A DNA stretch of 64,000 bases from Varroa destructor. Lineage: Eukaryota; Arthropoda; Arachnida; Mesostigmata; Varroidae. The notes beneath the pieces were generated by a model, which ran no database searches, was not told the origin of the DNA, and saw only the letters and a list, made by a program, of their open reading frames with translations. Each line of letters begins with the position of its first letter. Position 1 is the first letter of the stretch. A program made the position numbers and the translations under genes. Where the stretch lies: the NCBI RefSeq assembly GCF_002443255.2, contig NW_019211459.1:23887719-23951718 (forward strand), in the 5' to 3' direction. Positions 12,720-27,200 of this stretch are shown one piece after another.

Positions 12720-15700
12720 ACGTCTCTCAGTTTCAAATAGCTCTACATCATTGCTATCTCACAAATCTACTAATTGGTTTTTGCCTCATAGAACCGATTT
12801 ACGATGCACTAATGCTATATCACATGTTAATGCGGGAATTTTGGAAAAAGCTACTCTGATGAAATAACTCCGTTTACGGAAGCCGGTGAGTCACCTGGTT
12901 TTTTCCGTTGTAACGTTGACCTCTCGCTGCCGACGACTCTACTTAAAATATGCTTGACAAAAAGGCAGGCAAACGATGACTAAAGGCTGACCGAAGTGAA
13001 ACGGACACTAGAGTTAATTTCATGTCCGCTGGTCCCGAAGATGCAGGGTGATGCATTGTTAAGCCACACTCGTACTGCGTGCAGTTGGACTGAAAACCGC
13101 TTCAGCTCTTTGACTGACTCAATTAAATGTGAACTTAACAATTAAATAGACTAGGCACAACAGAATGTAGTGAATGCCATGACAAAGGGTGCATAAATAC
13201 AGTGTACTCATGCAACGTTCTTTTTCTTTATTTATTATTAATACAATACACTCTGTGATTAAGTACTTTTATATATTTATACAGGTTGTGTCGTTGACGG
13301 ACAACCAGAAACACTATGTTGATGCTTTGTGTTGAATTATGGCAATTGGCAGGGAAAGTAAGATACGACAAACTATTAGTGTTATTAGCCAAGGACCGTT
13401 AATTCATATATGCATAGTAAGTGCGAGCATGAACTTTATTTAAGCATCAATACCTTGTTTTTCGTATTTGACACACAATTAACATGTGTTGATTACGTGG
13501 TACATAGTAAAGAATCCACCGATATTAGGTTCGTACTACTTTTTCCGTAGATTGTTTTCTAAATTGGTCCTCAGTTAGCTTTCTCGTTACTTATTAAAAA
13601 ATATACGCTTTATATGTTGTAAAATACAAGAGGTACAAAAGAAGTATTTCTTCAACATCTTCCTTACCTATCTTCATTTTACTCAACAAGAATATCAGCA
13701 GTTCCAAAAGTAGTCTTTAACTCGAATTTTAAATTTGGCAAGAATGTTAAAGATCTTCTGTAAACATGTGTGGCTTCTGAAAACTTCCAGGGGCACCTTA
13801 TCGAGCTGGGGTGTCGCCAACGAATCTATGCCATGATGGAGTAACCACGTTAGTAAGTTCTATGTTTACTAGCCTGTTCTACGTTTTAGGGACTTTTTCA
13901 CAGACCCTTTACTTAAATTTGCTAAGCTGAGATTTGTGGCTATGACCGAGAAGCCTCTTGTTGTTCTTCGTGGTTATTATGGCAGCGCAATCAGGGAAAT
14001 TGGCATTAGCCGCTTAGTCCATGAAGAGTAAATGTGCTTTCCAGTCAATATAGGGGATAAAGGTCGGGGTCGATATTTCGCACTGTCCCCTATCGCAAAC
14101 TATTAAAACCGCAAATTGCTAGTTTTTATGATGTGGATGTAGATGTTATGATGAGGATATTTTGGCTGCCATAGAGTAATTTTTTTGGTCATTTATGACT
14201 AAAAGCTTCGATAAAACATGCCTTTTTTATCGATTTATTATGACTAAAACCCGCACCCACAATACAAGATTTTGATCATTTGTGATAAGAAATTTGCAAA
14301 CCGTCGTCATAGATATGATATATAAATAATCACGAGACGATTACATCTTTCGAAGAAGACGTTTATATTTAGCTTATAATTGGTTGACCGGCAATGATGG
14401 AAGACTTTTTGTTGTTTAGCACCTAAAATTAAACCTATCCAGTCTTTTTCACCTAAGCAGGTTTATAGTAATAGTAATTTGAGCTTATTAAAATTATAGT
14501 CACAAATGCTTGACGACACGCTGTCCGATCGAATAAAATCAAAGGTTACTAACTGGCTAGCATTCGTAGGATTAATACCTTCTGCTACAAGTTCTTCCAC
14601 TGTCCATTAGCCCGTTGGTCTGCTGTGATACAGCTTCAACTGAGAGCTTATCTTAACGTTCGATGATGACGTAATGTTTATGACGATTACTAGTATTATT
14701 ATTACTTAATTGTGCTTTCTCTATTAAATAACAAATGTTAGCGTCTAGTTTTTTTTTGATCGGCCAGATCTTATGGGCAGACTATTCGTTTGCGGATTTC
14801 ACCTAGGCATTTCCCGCTCTATCGATGTCCCTAAGACGAATAAATGGCGTCTCGTCCTTTCTCAACTCTGTTCATTTTTGCCCGCCCTTTGCTGAGTTTC
14901 TTCAAAAACTATTGGTCATGTGATCTTATTCGGGCAGCGTTTATTTCAACAGTGTGGAAACTTGCCAAAGCAACTGCATAGACGGCGCAGTGGACAACAT
15001 CAGACAACGCCATGCGTCGACAGATAAATGGCAATAACAAGCAGAAAATTGTTCGTTAGCGTTACTTTCGTCACAATAGATCTCGTTTTGTGGCGATAGA
15101 TCGATATAATAGCAACACCCCCCAGTGAACGCGGATAATACGAATCATTTAGATCTATGCTAACAGTAATGCCTGGTGCCGAACCTAAACGTTCCACTAA
15201 GTGCCCTTAAATTGCATACTTTCTACAAAAGTTAGGAAAGCACGTTATTACTGCATTGTCACGAGGCCTTTCGGGTAATGCTTACCAGGACGAATTGGAC
15301 TTCACGGAGTTGATATTGCTTGTTTTTAAAGCGGATTCTGGTGATGAACGACCATAAGTATAGTTAAAAATAAATTGCTAGCACTTAACAAAATTCGGAC
15401 TACCATTCGTACCGTCAATATATAGCACGTAATGTGTATACACATATATTGGTATATGTACAAATGTAGATTATAGTTAAAAAAAAAGGGAACATATTTT
15501 AATACTATTTGCTTCACTCTTTTAATGAGCTCAGTGGTATTGGACTATTCTTTTCTTCTGTACTTAGCCCTTCGTATTTCCATATATTGATATGCTTATG
15601 ATAGAATATTATCTTAATACATACGAGTAAACATTGGTTTACTTTTAATATATAAACTAAATATCTAGCTAGTTGTAAAATAGAGCCATTAATTATGGTA

Positions 15701-17099
15701 CAATTTATTATATGTTAATTATAGCTGTACATTAGTCCTTCCTGGTCGTGTTCGCCATACGTCTTCAACAATAGCAACCGCTTGGTGATAACCAATGCTG
15801 AATAATACCTTTGGTGTAGTATAGGTCATTGGCTAGGCTTAAATCAGCATCCCGGATTTTTTTCAGCTAGATGTTCAATCGTCTGAATGCAATAGTGTAC
15901 GACTAATAGATGTAGTTAATTCTACCGTAACTCTCGTAAACCCACGTGCCATATCGTTGTTCATGGCTATCAAAGACTTATGAATAGGACTCTTTTTATT
16001 CGTTTTCTTATTCACTGCCAATAGCGCAGAGTGAAAGTGAAGCGTGTGAAAAGGTTTTTTTCCAATATTCGATATGTCGTTGATAACCAAACACTATGCT
16101 ATGCGGACTAATGAACGCTCAATGACTGCTCGCAGGACAGGCATTTTTTGTTCCTCAACTGATCCGTTCCATTCTTATCTTCAGCAGCTGGTGATGATTT
16201 GTTGGAAGACAGCACTGATGGCTGTGACACAGATGTCTCTTTTTTCTCTGCTTGCGACCGTCGTAATTATCGCCATCGGCTTGGTCTGACTCGTGTGACC
16301 TGCCGATCTTCTGTAGATCCTCCTTCCTCTTTACGAACAGCGGAGGGTTTTTCATATGTTGCGTTCTGCGTTCCCTCTTGCGGATCGGACATTCGTAACT
16401 TGCCCGTCCAGCCAGCCATCGTTGCGTAATCGCAATGGAAGCGTGAATACTGGCTGTTTGTTTGATATTTGCCTTTCTGCCTAACCATTTTCCTTCTCAG
16501 TCCATGTTATCACCTGGGCTTCAGAGAAGCAGAGTTCAACTTACCGCAGTAAATGTAACACAGAACTATGCGTTAATGCAGCAGCTAACATATCCGGTCC
16601 TTGAATAGGACAGTCTACGTGAGATAGCAGCAGACAGATCCAGTGCCACTTAGTAAGTTGTATCATCAGTGACAACTTCCAACCGCAGCTTCCACAGTGC
16701 TACGTTGCTTCCAATCGACGCTCATTTAACACAACGTTCCATTACTCCCCGCACCTATTCAACCTTGCTAGCCTATTATTTCCTGCCCTTTTCACACTTG
16801 CGATACCTGTCACTGATTTGCAGTAAAGCAGGGTACAAGCAGGAATTTCGTGACTAATCAAGGTAACAGACCATAGGCGGATTTAAAAACCTACACGGCG
16901 TTTGTGGAAAAAACTAACAAAAAAGTGCCTATCTCCACATACTCATATGGAAATTCGGGGACATCAAGTATTCTGTTCTGTGTCATATTGTCTGCAAAAG
17001 ATAAACTTTAACTTGCAATGTGCTGATAAGTAACGATCACCAAGAAAAGGTTATCACTGTTATTATAATCATTTTTTTTATTCAAGTAGCTATCCTACT
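12720..17099. other. Noncoding stretch upstream of Orai
   Basis: No supported gene. The block 16074-16500 is moderately GC-richer and open on several frames of both strands. It could hold a noncoding 5' exon or promoter of Orai, but no splice pattern could be proved. The remainder is AT-rich with short TA runs and direct stop codons in all frames. Confidence 0.4.
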
Positions 17100-20000
17100 A
17101 TGTGGTTTCGGACTGCGGGAAAAACCGTCTTGTGCGAGAAAACCCGAACGAAATTAAATCGAAAAATGCGGCTAAGGATTGAGAACGCCTCGATTATGCG
17201 GAGTTTGTCCGGGGGTGTAACTAGAACTAGTTGTACGCAAACGGATAGCCGAGAGAGCCGAAATGGCAGAAGTGGTCATTATAGAAGTAACAGACATCAA
17301 CCTTTATGGCCACCTTTAGTCTCTATCGAACCTTTATTCTTAGCTTCCCAGCTTCCCGCGATATGTCGAGACATTACACCTAACATCTACCCGCCATCCA
17401 ACTATTCCGTCATCCATTGTGCGTGTCCAAGTTGCTGTGGCACGAATGCTCAACCGCTATTCTCAAGTACCTACAATTCAGCACCGATCACCCGCTCAGG
17501 CTCCTCGGCCTATTCAAGTTCTCTGCATAGTAGTCGAAATGTACTCCAAGCGTCGTACCATCCTTATCCTATGGCGTACGAATCGCCATATCACTCTTCG
17601 TCAACATCATGTTCATCACATTCTCCGTTTTTCGCAGTTCGCGAGATGTCAAAGCCCGAGAATAATGTCGCGGCCCTCAACTGGCGCCGATTGCATTTGT
17701 CCCGCGCGAAGCTCAAGGCTAGTTCGAGGACGTCGGCGCTTCTCAGCGGGTTTGCTATGGTGAGCTGTTGGAAGTTATTACGTAATACATTATATGTACT
17801 GGGTGGGCCAGAAGTCTCTGGACAGTTTAAAAGGGTGCCCCTGCCACGAATGCGTTGCTTAGTTAAAGCTGCTCTGTAACGCAATAAGTCGTTTATTACC
17901 TGCTGCCTCAACAGGTCTGAAATGAGGACTCTCCAACTGTCTGTAGGTTCTTTGCAAACTGTTTCGGGACTTTTGGCTCACACTATGTATTATGTCATAT
18001 TGCCTGCAGCCTAATTTTTAAGACAGCGGAAATAGAAAATTGTTTTTCTTTTGTAAACAAGCCGAACGAAAGAGAGAGTTATATTAGTCACTTACCGTAA
18101 GATAGAGGAAACTTTAGTGACCGGTATAAAAAGAAGAATACAATACGCGATGTATTTTCAGGCCAATACGGTACACGTAAAAAAATGTTCAAGTAACATC
18201 AAAGGAAGAAAAGAGCGACTGAGGGGAATATGCTTAGTGAAATTGACTGGTAATCAATAAGTCATGGAGTTAAATACTGTCTATGTCGGGATGGTTTGTT
18301 GACAAAATTTCATCGCGTTGAACTTCAAACTTGGCTTATGAAAAATATACGCGCTTTGTTCTCGTCCCAATTAATGGGTTAAACATCATTGGCTCGAGCC
18401 AATATCAGATGAGAACTAACTTTTTGATTTAAAACTTGCTGCATCATCTATATTTACTGATACGTTCACGCGTATTGTGGTTTTTTCAGGTTGCGATGGT
18501 AGAAATCAACCTGCCGCCCGGGATTCCGGAGCCGCTGTTAATCGCCTTCTGCGTTTGTACCACTTTACTTGTCTCGGTTCATATGCTCGCATTGATGATC
18601 TCAACGTGCATCTTACCAAATCTTGAGGCAGTCGCCAGCATACATGGTGCGTGCAATTATCGAAGTTAAAAATAGCACAAAATCAACTGGCTTTGATAGT
18701 CTGTATTCAGATACAGTCAGCGTTTCCAGCTGACAGACCTAAAACGGTTAGCTTAGTCATAGTGTACTGAAGAACTTAAGCATCGTCGCGTTTTTTTCTA
18801 CGTGAACAAGGATCTAAATACAATCAGTAGCTTCTTACATCGATAAAGGTTTTATTTTCCGCCAAGAATATTTCAGAAACTTTTACCTGTTATAATATAT
18901 AAGCTTGTCCTTGTCTTGACTTTCCTAGACAGCAAATTATCTAACCATATACGACAAGACATTGTGCATTCAGAACAATGGGTAAGTTGGCTATCACTAA
19001 ATTGCGGGAAGGCTGTATGTGCAGCGCATTAAAAACAGACCTATATAGATGGTATTCTCAAACGTTTTAATATTGAATACACACGGATTCAAGCGATACG
19101 CTACGCAAACCAGTTGAACGCTCTCCCATGACCTTGAGCTGCATTTAATTATTTCACGGTCACACTTCCTCTCTCCTGTTTGAATTTTCTATCTTTATTG
19201 GCTCTGTTATCTGATTAAAGGCATAGTTGCTGTAAACGAGTCACCCCATGAAAAGATGCACTTGTACATCGAGGCTGCCTGGGGCTTCAGTACCGTTTTT
19301 GGAATCCTCCTATTTATGGCGGAAATTGCAATTATCTGCTGGGTAGTCTTCATCAAAGTTTCAATTAAGGCTGCTTTAGCTGGTAAGTAGTTGTCTTCTT
19401 ATTGTTGTTACATTATACGGTATTCCACTATAATAGTCGCATGTTTACACTCAAGTCTAGGTCATATATAAATGACAAATATAGGTGACCGTTTTGGAGC
19501 ATGCTTTGTGTAATATGAATGTTCGATTCGATGCAACGTCTAACGGTTTAAGCTCTGAACTCGGTGGCTATAGAACTCAACGTGGCGCAGGTGGGTCGGC
19601 CGAATTCACATTACTCTAACAAGGTCTCAAGATTAATCTCGTCTATTCATCTTTTTCGACCTTTTTTACAGCTAAAGAAAAGCGTATTGGTTCGAAAAGT
19701 ATGACATTGTAACTTACGGGCAGCACAAAATAGTAAGCACGACATAGAAGCGGTCGTATTCAACTCAATGTAGATGTGTCGATCAACGCCATCATTCTAC
19801 AATTGAATTGGTCACACCGACCTCAATCGAGCGTTTCAAGATATTTTTACCTATCGTTAGCTATTACATCAGACAAATATAGAAAACATATGCAATATTT
19901 AGAATATTCTGCTTCCATCGTTTTTGCTTCAGGAACGATCATCTTAATTCCCGTTGTGATGCTTTTCACCGCGTTCGCCTTACACTTCTATCGAAATCTA

Positions 20001-20120
20001 GTCGCGCATAAATTTGAACGAAGCGCGCAGACTGTCCAGGAGTTGGAAGATATGGTAAACCAGCTTCAGAGTGGGACGCAGCATAGTCTGGGTGGAGGCT
20101 CTCAGGTGTTACACGTTTAA
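17100..20120 (+). CDS. Orai: Orai calcium release-activated calcium channel, complete (4 exons)
   Basis: Pore subunit of the store-operated CRAC channel in the plasma membrane, opened by STIM when ER calcium falls. Coding exons are 17100-17759, 18490-18646, 19221-19382 and 19933-20120. Join phases are 0, 1 and 1, giving 388 residues from the first ATG. Residues 1-185 are a Ser/Pro/Tyr-rich, unconserved N-tail. The basic helix [20 protein letters not shown] (201-220) leads into TM1. Pore positions known from human Orai1 are all present: R91 is R210, G98 is G217, V102 is V221 and the selectivity glutamate E106 is E225. TM2 is about 236-260 (H251 matches human H134), TM3 about 291-316 with E307 matching E190, and TM4 about 328-346. 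The hinge LVAHK (349-353) precedes a STIM-binding coiled coil. The TM3-TM4 loop is short. The start is the least certain point; translation from Met 183 (17646) or an upstream exon is possible. Confidence 0.95.
17799..17983. mobile_element. Degenerate mariner-like MITE in Orai intron 1
   Basis: Imperfect terminal inverted repeats of about 28 nt were aligned by eye. The left end (17801-17828, GGGTGGGCCAGAAGTCTC) and the reverse complement of the right end (17956-17983, GTGTGAGCCAAAAGTCCC) agree at about 21 of 28 positions. The element is flanked by TA on both sides (17797-17798 and 17984-17985), as expected for Tc1/mariner target duplications. It is about 185 bp with no coding capacity and starts 40 nt after the exon 1 donor. 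The GGGTGGGCCA..AGTCT end resembles mariner termini; the subfamily is unassigned. Confidence 0.65.
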
Positions 20121-20421
20121 ACGGTGTCAAGCTATCATAAAATATGCAGTCATTTTTAGCGATAAACAAAATAAGTAAAACACAAAGCTGAACAAATATG
20201 TGAGCGTGTCAGCCCCAATGGGACCTGTGTGGTGTGCAGAGACAATAGCCCTGCAGCGTTATATCCAAGAAGAAAGTAAATATCAAGGCTTAGCAGATAT
20301 GATCGTTTTAATGCCATTTTCAGCGTCAGGCGTCCATGCAATAGTAAGGACCTATATGAGGACTTGAAGGAGAAGTTGGCTAACACGAACTAATAGCTAA
20401 GAATTGAACTCGAAATGAAAG

Positions 20422-20427
20422 AATAAA
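20422..20427 (+). terminator. Probable polyadenylation signal of Orai
   Basis: Canonical AATAAA about 300 nt after the Orai stop codon, followed by a T-rich stretch. It is the first AATAAA noticed downstream on this strand. Position and motif only; no cleavage-site evidence. Confidence 0.45.
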
Positions 20428-20429
20428 AC

Positions 20430-23400
20430 TTTATTACATAACGTCCTTGATGCTCGTGACCTCAGAAGTGGTTGAAACCATTAAATATATATATCGTAAG
20501 AAGAACTTTTGTCTAGTAAACCTTGCATACAGATACAAATCATGTCTTTTGGAGTGTAACCTTCACTTTAGTTGGATATAAATTTCGATTACTTTTCAAA
20601 CTAAGAGGTTTATTTATCATGTAGAAATATGGTTTTTGTGTGAGCTGTTGTGTGTATTCAATTTTATTATGTGATTCACACCTATACGTGAGACACGATT
20701 GGTGTAACCCGACTGGAATTAGCTTCATGCAGAATTGCTGACAACCTAAAACGTACCATGTTTTAAGTTTACGTTACTAGCGTTATTTGAATTCTAAATG
20801 AATCAGGAGTAATACCAAAATATTTCTCTTAAGTAAACTTAAAAATATTTCAAGGATTCGTTGAATAACAAAATGTGCAGAAACTGGGCTCAAACAAATC
20901 GTGTATTTAAGATACCTGATTTATCATCACTATTATTATGGCGGTTATTGTGGTAATCATATATATATATATGACGATACGAGTTCGGCGAAGGACATTT
21001 TTTATTTTTATTCTATTTGGACATGATAGAGAAGTATTGCCGTTTTGGGGTTTTTTTGTCAAGGTATCTGTTTTCTTTAGAACTTCTTTCTCAGTCAATC
21101 GGTTGTACTACGTATGCAAGAAAAGAGTATTGTAAATACGAAATGATACACGCGGCTGTGTTGCTTATGGGTGCGTCTTTAACCGTGGATTACTAGTATA
21201 ATAATGCAAGTTATATTGGGGAAGCCTGCAAAGCTGTCATTTATCAAAAATGACTTACAAATACACTTGTTATTGCAGACCTGAAACTTTTAACAGCTTT
21301 TTCTCTTAAACGTAAGGTACCTGGCTACTCGAATTAGCTCGTCTTTTACTACTAACAAGAGTAATGTGGTCATGTAATTTCATGTGCTGATGATTTCGTG
21401 CCATAGTAAAGTACCTCTATTGAAAGGTCCTTTTTTAGAATGACGTTCCACTCACTGCTGTAGATGTTTTGCATGTAGAAGCGTTTTTTTTTTGTGTAAA
21501 TTGCTGACCTCAAACATTCACTGATTAACAGCACAATTATCGATCTTATTTTTGAAATGTGGGAAGTGCCTGTCTTTTCTTTGATTGTTATTCAATTTAA
21601 CAGGTAGGGGCACATACTTCGTCCTCGTTCACAGTTTTTCAATAGTAATAATTTAACCCACGGGTTCGCTGAGGGCAACTAGAGATACCCAAAACCTAGT
21701 TAAAAGAACTTAGATCGAGTATATAGGGCCGAGATAATTCGCTATCGCTTCATGCAGTTACAAAAGCAACGATAATCCCTCCCAGTGGGTCACTACAGTG
21801 GCCCTTAGTCAAAATATGCTTGTTGTTACCATAACTATAATACTCTATTTTAGTCGGTATGTAAATTAAATCGGCTCAATTAAAGTGGACCTTTGTCTAA
21901 GGACAAAAATATCATCACTGTGCGTTTGGTAAATTATAGTTAAACAGATGTTTTGTAAATAGATGTTGGACCTAAACTCGACGCGGAACTGAGCAACGGC
22001 TTCTTAAAACAAGTTGCTAGTGGCCAAATTCAATGCAAAATTTTGAACGTAACGTACATAACAGAATAGAGAAAAATAAACAGGCCGTATATCAATCTTA
22101 CGAGAAAGCTTGCTACACTCTGTTATGAGCGAACGAAATAGTTGTACAAAGACATGTGAATTCCACTACAGGTAATAATAACTATAATAATAAACGTATT
22201 TGTATTTGAAGGTATTTACTTTGCGCGGCTTTTTTATTTTATAGCGGGCTATTTAGCATAAATACGAGATGTACTTAGATATATTATTACGTATGGGCAA
22301 TCTTTACGGGTAAGCCTCCATATTTATACAACTAGAATCAACTAATACCGCAATACAGTATAATATGCGATTGATATTACCGAATTTTGTGGATAAAACA
22401 GGCTGACTCCTATCATCTTTTTTGCTATGAAATAAAGCAATAAAACAATTCCTTTTTTATTGCTTCCTTTGAATTTTTGTTATATACAATTACTAGCAGA
22501 AGTCTTGGTTTATGGGTTTTTAATATTTAATAAGCTGTAAATCTTGAATTTTAATTAACTAGTTATTCTAATATTATCTTTTCCCAAGTACGAAACAAAT
22601 AGTTCCAATTAAAGCTGCAAACATACCAGCCCCATTCATAAATTTACGGGATTCAATGCTTATATTCAAGTTGATGAAATAAAGATGGTCTTCGCTTCTC
22701 TTGCGTGATTATTGTTAATTGAACTTTTAATCGTTTAGAGATGGTAAAAAAAAACCGTAAATGTTTGGAGATCTGTTGCAAATCTGCAAGCACACACATG
22801 AATATCAATAAAGCTGGTTATATATATATGTGTATATATATACACTCTAGCGATATATATATGTATATTGCTAGGCTCAGCGACAGGACATGGACTTCTG
22901 GAGTTATGACTGCGAGTTTTCCGTCGAGCATCGGTAGTATATGAACTATTTTTGAATAGTTAGATACGTTCAGCAACGTAAAACACTATAGACGCGATGG
23001 TAGGTAGCAAAGCGACGACATCACTGTAACATTCGAACGTTATGTGTACTTGTTATCATAGGTAGTGTATTTAATTAAACTCAGCTGGTTCCATTAAAAC
23101 TTGTGTAACTCAACAGGAGCTATATCTATAATAAATACTTCCTGGTATTAAATCTTTTTGAGGTTTCATCTAATCTAAAGTTTTGCCTCAAACCGCTAAC
23201 GCTAATTGGATAAAATACCCAAAGTTCATCAATAATTTGAAACTCGCAACATAAAACCCTTTCGTTGTTTCCACAAACGATATTTACATCTACTTTTTAG
23301 AAGTGAACTACGTACTCTGCAATAATTTCATGAAACTCATTCGCTTTTGTCTGGTAGTATTAAAGATTTTGAAAAAAACATAAATACATATAAAACAAAT

Positions 23401-23950
23401 CGTTATACTCTATTATATCACATATATGAAAGCTTTAAGAGCCAAAATTATACGACAGTTCCTAGTCAACGTAAACTTAACAAAAATGTTTCAGTCCTTC
23501 CAATTATTGCATTATAAACCATATTATTGCTATTCTTCGGTAAGTTACCGCACTACGCCTCCCAGTAACGGAATTTACATTCGATACAACCAAAATACTT
23601 AATAGGCGCATGAAATTCTTGTATTATGCCTAGGCTATAATGGAAGTTGTGAGCTGTATAGCACGTCATTACATGTCAACTAGATCAGTCAGGTTCCAAT
23701 GTTCATAGTGAGCGAAACGGACGGCGTTTATCAATCTAATTTGACGAGAACTCGAAAAAAAAAACAGATTCATGCGTCAAGTAAACATTACTAACAAACA
23801 CATTTAAAAAAAGCTTAAGTAGGAGATAACATTTTACAGTATCGAATAATATTTGTGTAAGCCATACGCAGTTGGAGGCAACTTATTGCGAAATATTTAG
23901 GCCATCAGTTTTTAAACATTGTTAATCGGCGTTTAGGAATCAATCGTTTG
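20430..23950. other. Noncoding Orai-ALG3 intergenic spacer
   Basis: AT-rich DNA without a supported gene. It carries several TA tracts and TA-based palindromes (near 20958-20970 and 22820-22868) and many stops in every frame. Confidence 0.6.
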
Positions 23951-23959
23951 TAGTAAGAA

Positions 23960-24278
23960 CCACATCATCACGTCTTCCTCTTCTTTCGGTCCCTTTCAAA
24001 TGAAGGCGCGGTACCATCCATTGTTATTCTCCGCGCCATCTGCAACAGCTGACCGTGTTTTGGTCGGCCGGTCCATGTGATTACGTGGTGCTTCTCTGTT
24101 CTGCGAGTCTGTGTACGTTCGATGTTTTAGCCTGCGTTCAACTTCTTTCTATATCACTGAAAGAAAGTTCGCGTGAGGAAAAAATTAAGTGAATGCAGAA
24201 CTAACGAAAAAACATGAAGAAACATCTGCATTAATGATTTTTTCTTTATCGACCGGGGTGCACTCCAAGTGAGATTCA
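23960..24278 (+). promoter_or_regulatory. Likely ALG3 promoter and 5' UTR
   Basis: The 300 bases ahead of the ALG3 start codon hold a GC- and CpG-richer island (about 24000-24130) in an AT-rich spacer, as expected for a housekeeping-type promoter. No TATA box at a convincing distance was seen. The boundaries are inferred from base composition only. Confidence 0.35.
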
Positions 24279-27200
24279 ATGAAAGGCCTCCGGCTGAAAT
24301 CCCGAATTCGGGGAGCAACGTCTACCCTGAAGGACCTTCTGTTCAATCCGGATCGTTTAACAGTTGTCAGTTACACATTGCTATCCATTGAGCTAGTACT
24401 CAATGTTTTCATCATCAACAAAGTAAATTGTGAGTTTGGTGATCATAGATATCTAGAATACAACTGCTATTTATTCTAAAAGCAAGAAACAGTTAATAAG
24501 CGGGAACCTTATAGGTAACGGCGCTCTATTTGTTTGTCTATGCTAGTGGAAAAATATTTTGTAAATAACAAATATCTATTAACGGCATTGTTCGACGGAA
24601 GCTCTAAGTAAATACTCACTAGCGTCTCTTCATAGAATACTCGTGGATTATATTCTTTATAAAATTTGACATTATGCATATAGAAATATTCGCATACTGG
24701 TGCTTCGCAAAGTTTCCACCAAAGCTTTTTATCGGCGCTCCTTCTGAAAGCATTTGACAACTTATTTATCACCCTCTTTATTTTATTTCAATCTTATTAA
24801 GTAGCACGATCCAGTCAATTTCGAATTTTAATTTTCGAAATAAAATCTGAAAGAATTTTCTTCTGAATGTTATTTCAATTCCGCTTCAAGTCAGCAAAGT
24901 TGGTATAGAACGTTCGTTAGTTAGAACTCTATAAGAGTACCTCTTTTTTTTGTGGGAAATTGTTTAGAACCTAGCTTTGTCTTGTACCTTTATTCGTGTT
25001 GCATTTTCGAACGACTAGATTGTTTATATATATGTATATATACATATATAGTGTCATAAGTTTGGTAGGTGGTAATTAAATTTACTAGTCAACCTGTTTC
25101 TAAAGATGCCGATACTCCAACGCCTCTGCGACAGCTGGTTACTTAAATATTGAAGCCCTACAGTGATTACTATTAATTATATTGGGTTTGACTACATATT
25201 ATTGATGTAAATAATATTTGTTTCGTATGCTGGCAGATACGGAAATCGACTGGCAGTCCTACATGCAAGAGGTCGAAGGTGTCCTGAATGGTACGACGGA
25301 CTATGCTCTTCTTAAAGGCGATACGGGCCCACTGGTGTACCCAGCCGGTTTTGTGTACATATTCAGCGCACTTTACTTTGTTACGAAACAAGGTTGGTAA
25401 CACCAATTCACAGCATTACCTAAATTTCAATAGTCTTAACACACTGAAAATTCGTTTAAAATCGAAGTAAACGAAGAGCTAGTTTTCTTTAGTAACGTTG
25501 TATTGCAGTAACCAAGCAGCGAAAGCTTCTAGGAGCGTCCACTTGGTCAAAAACGTCGTGACACCAGTTCAACTGTGTGTAAGCAGATGTCTTGTCGTGC
25601 GTTGAATTGTTAATTGAAGAGAGAGTTTCGTAACTCATCTTTTCGGGCTTTGCTATGATTTTCCACCAGGACACAACGTTCGGTTGGCTCAATACATATT
25701 CGCAGGCATGTATTTACTACTACTGCACGTCGTTTTTCGGCTATACACAAAAACTCGACGAGTTCCGCCTTACGTGCTGGTACTGATGTCGGCATCGTCA
25801 TACCGAATTCACTCGATCTTCGTACTCCGCTTGTTTAACGATGGTGTCGCCATGCTCATCCTCTATGTGGCACTTGCACTCTTCACGAGAAAATACTGGG
25901 TTCTTGGCTGCTTTATGTACAGGTATGAAGAAAAATCGTTTCACTTAATGATATGATGCATAAGTGACAATAGATGAAAGTAATAGTAAAACGAAGATAT
26001 TTTCCCGATAACAATCATTAGAAGTTTCGTATCCCCTATAAAAAAAAGTGATAGGTTTTAAGTAGCATCAAGTAATTTATGTGACCGTAAGAAAGCGCCT
26101 GCTAATTAAACTCCTTGCCGCGTTTACATTTATTTGTTTTTAACCCTTTTCTGTTCTGTTGCCAGTGTGGCAGTATCCGTGAAAATGAACATTTTGCTGT
26201 TTGCCCCAGCGCTGCTATTCATTCTGCTTTCGACCAACGGCTACATGAAGACACTTCTAAATCTTGGGGTTTGTGGTATCGTTCAACTGGTGGCGGCTCT
26301 ACCATTCCTCGTGGCCAATTACAGATCGTATCTCATGCGGAGCTTCGATTTAGGTATCACAAGTTAACTAATACGTATTTTTGTCCACCGTTTTTTGAGG
26401 TATTTAGACAGACTTCAACGAAAGCATTCGCCTAGCCCACAAAGATTCAACTAATAGAAACTGCGGTAATGATATTAAGTTTAAATCTTCCGTTTCGAAC
26501 AGGTCGCGTTTTTGAATATCGTTGGACAGTTAATTGGCGTTGTATTCCTGAGTGGCTCTTTCTGGATCGCACTTTCCACATTACACTATTAAGCCTTCAT
26601 GTCGTGGTTTTGTTATGCTTTCTTCCAAAGTTTATCAGGTAAAAATATTTAGTAGCTAATTACGTTTTTCGTGTTGTTTGCTTTTTGTAATCTTAGATTA
26701 GAATTGTGCTGTTGCTGGTGGCCTGTGTCAGACACGTTTCTTTGGAATTCCCCTATTCTATCTCTTTTATGCATTTGTGCGGTGGGACTTTCAGAGTTTT
26801 CACTAGCCAGTAAAAAGATAGTTTTTTAACGAACAATTTATTTAAAAGAATTTAAAACAATTTATTTAAACGGCATGCAAAATCTGTACTATTTTACCGA
26901 CCCTTAACGAATACCATGGTGGCGCATCCTTTTCTTGTATGTGAGCTTCGTTATGGGCGTATCCTAATAATGTTCCTGCCCATACAGCTACAGCTGCATT
27001 CAGAAGGTGGAAACGCACTCAGGGAAGCTTTTCTTATATCTACCCGACCAAATCCTGTTGCCAATGTTTGCTTCGAATCTCATTGGTATTGCCTTCGCGC
27101 GCTCATTGCACTATCAATTCTACGTGTGGTACTATCATTCGATACCGTACATCCTCTGGTCACTACCACTAACGCCGCTGGCAAAGTAAGTCTTTACTTA

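Noticed and set aside
26115..26435. 106-codon frame overlapping ALG3 exon 4
   Set aside because: Shadow frame of the real ALG3 exon, which matches the family in another frame with correct splice phases.
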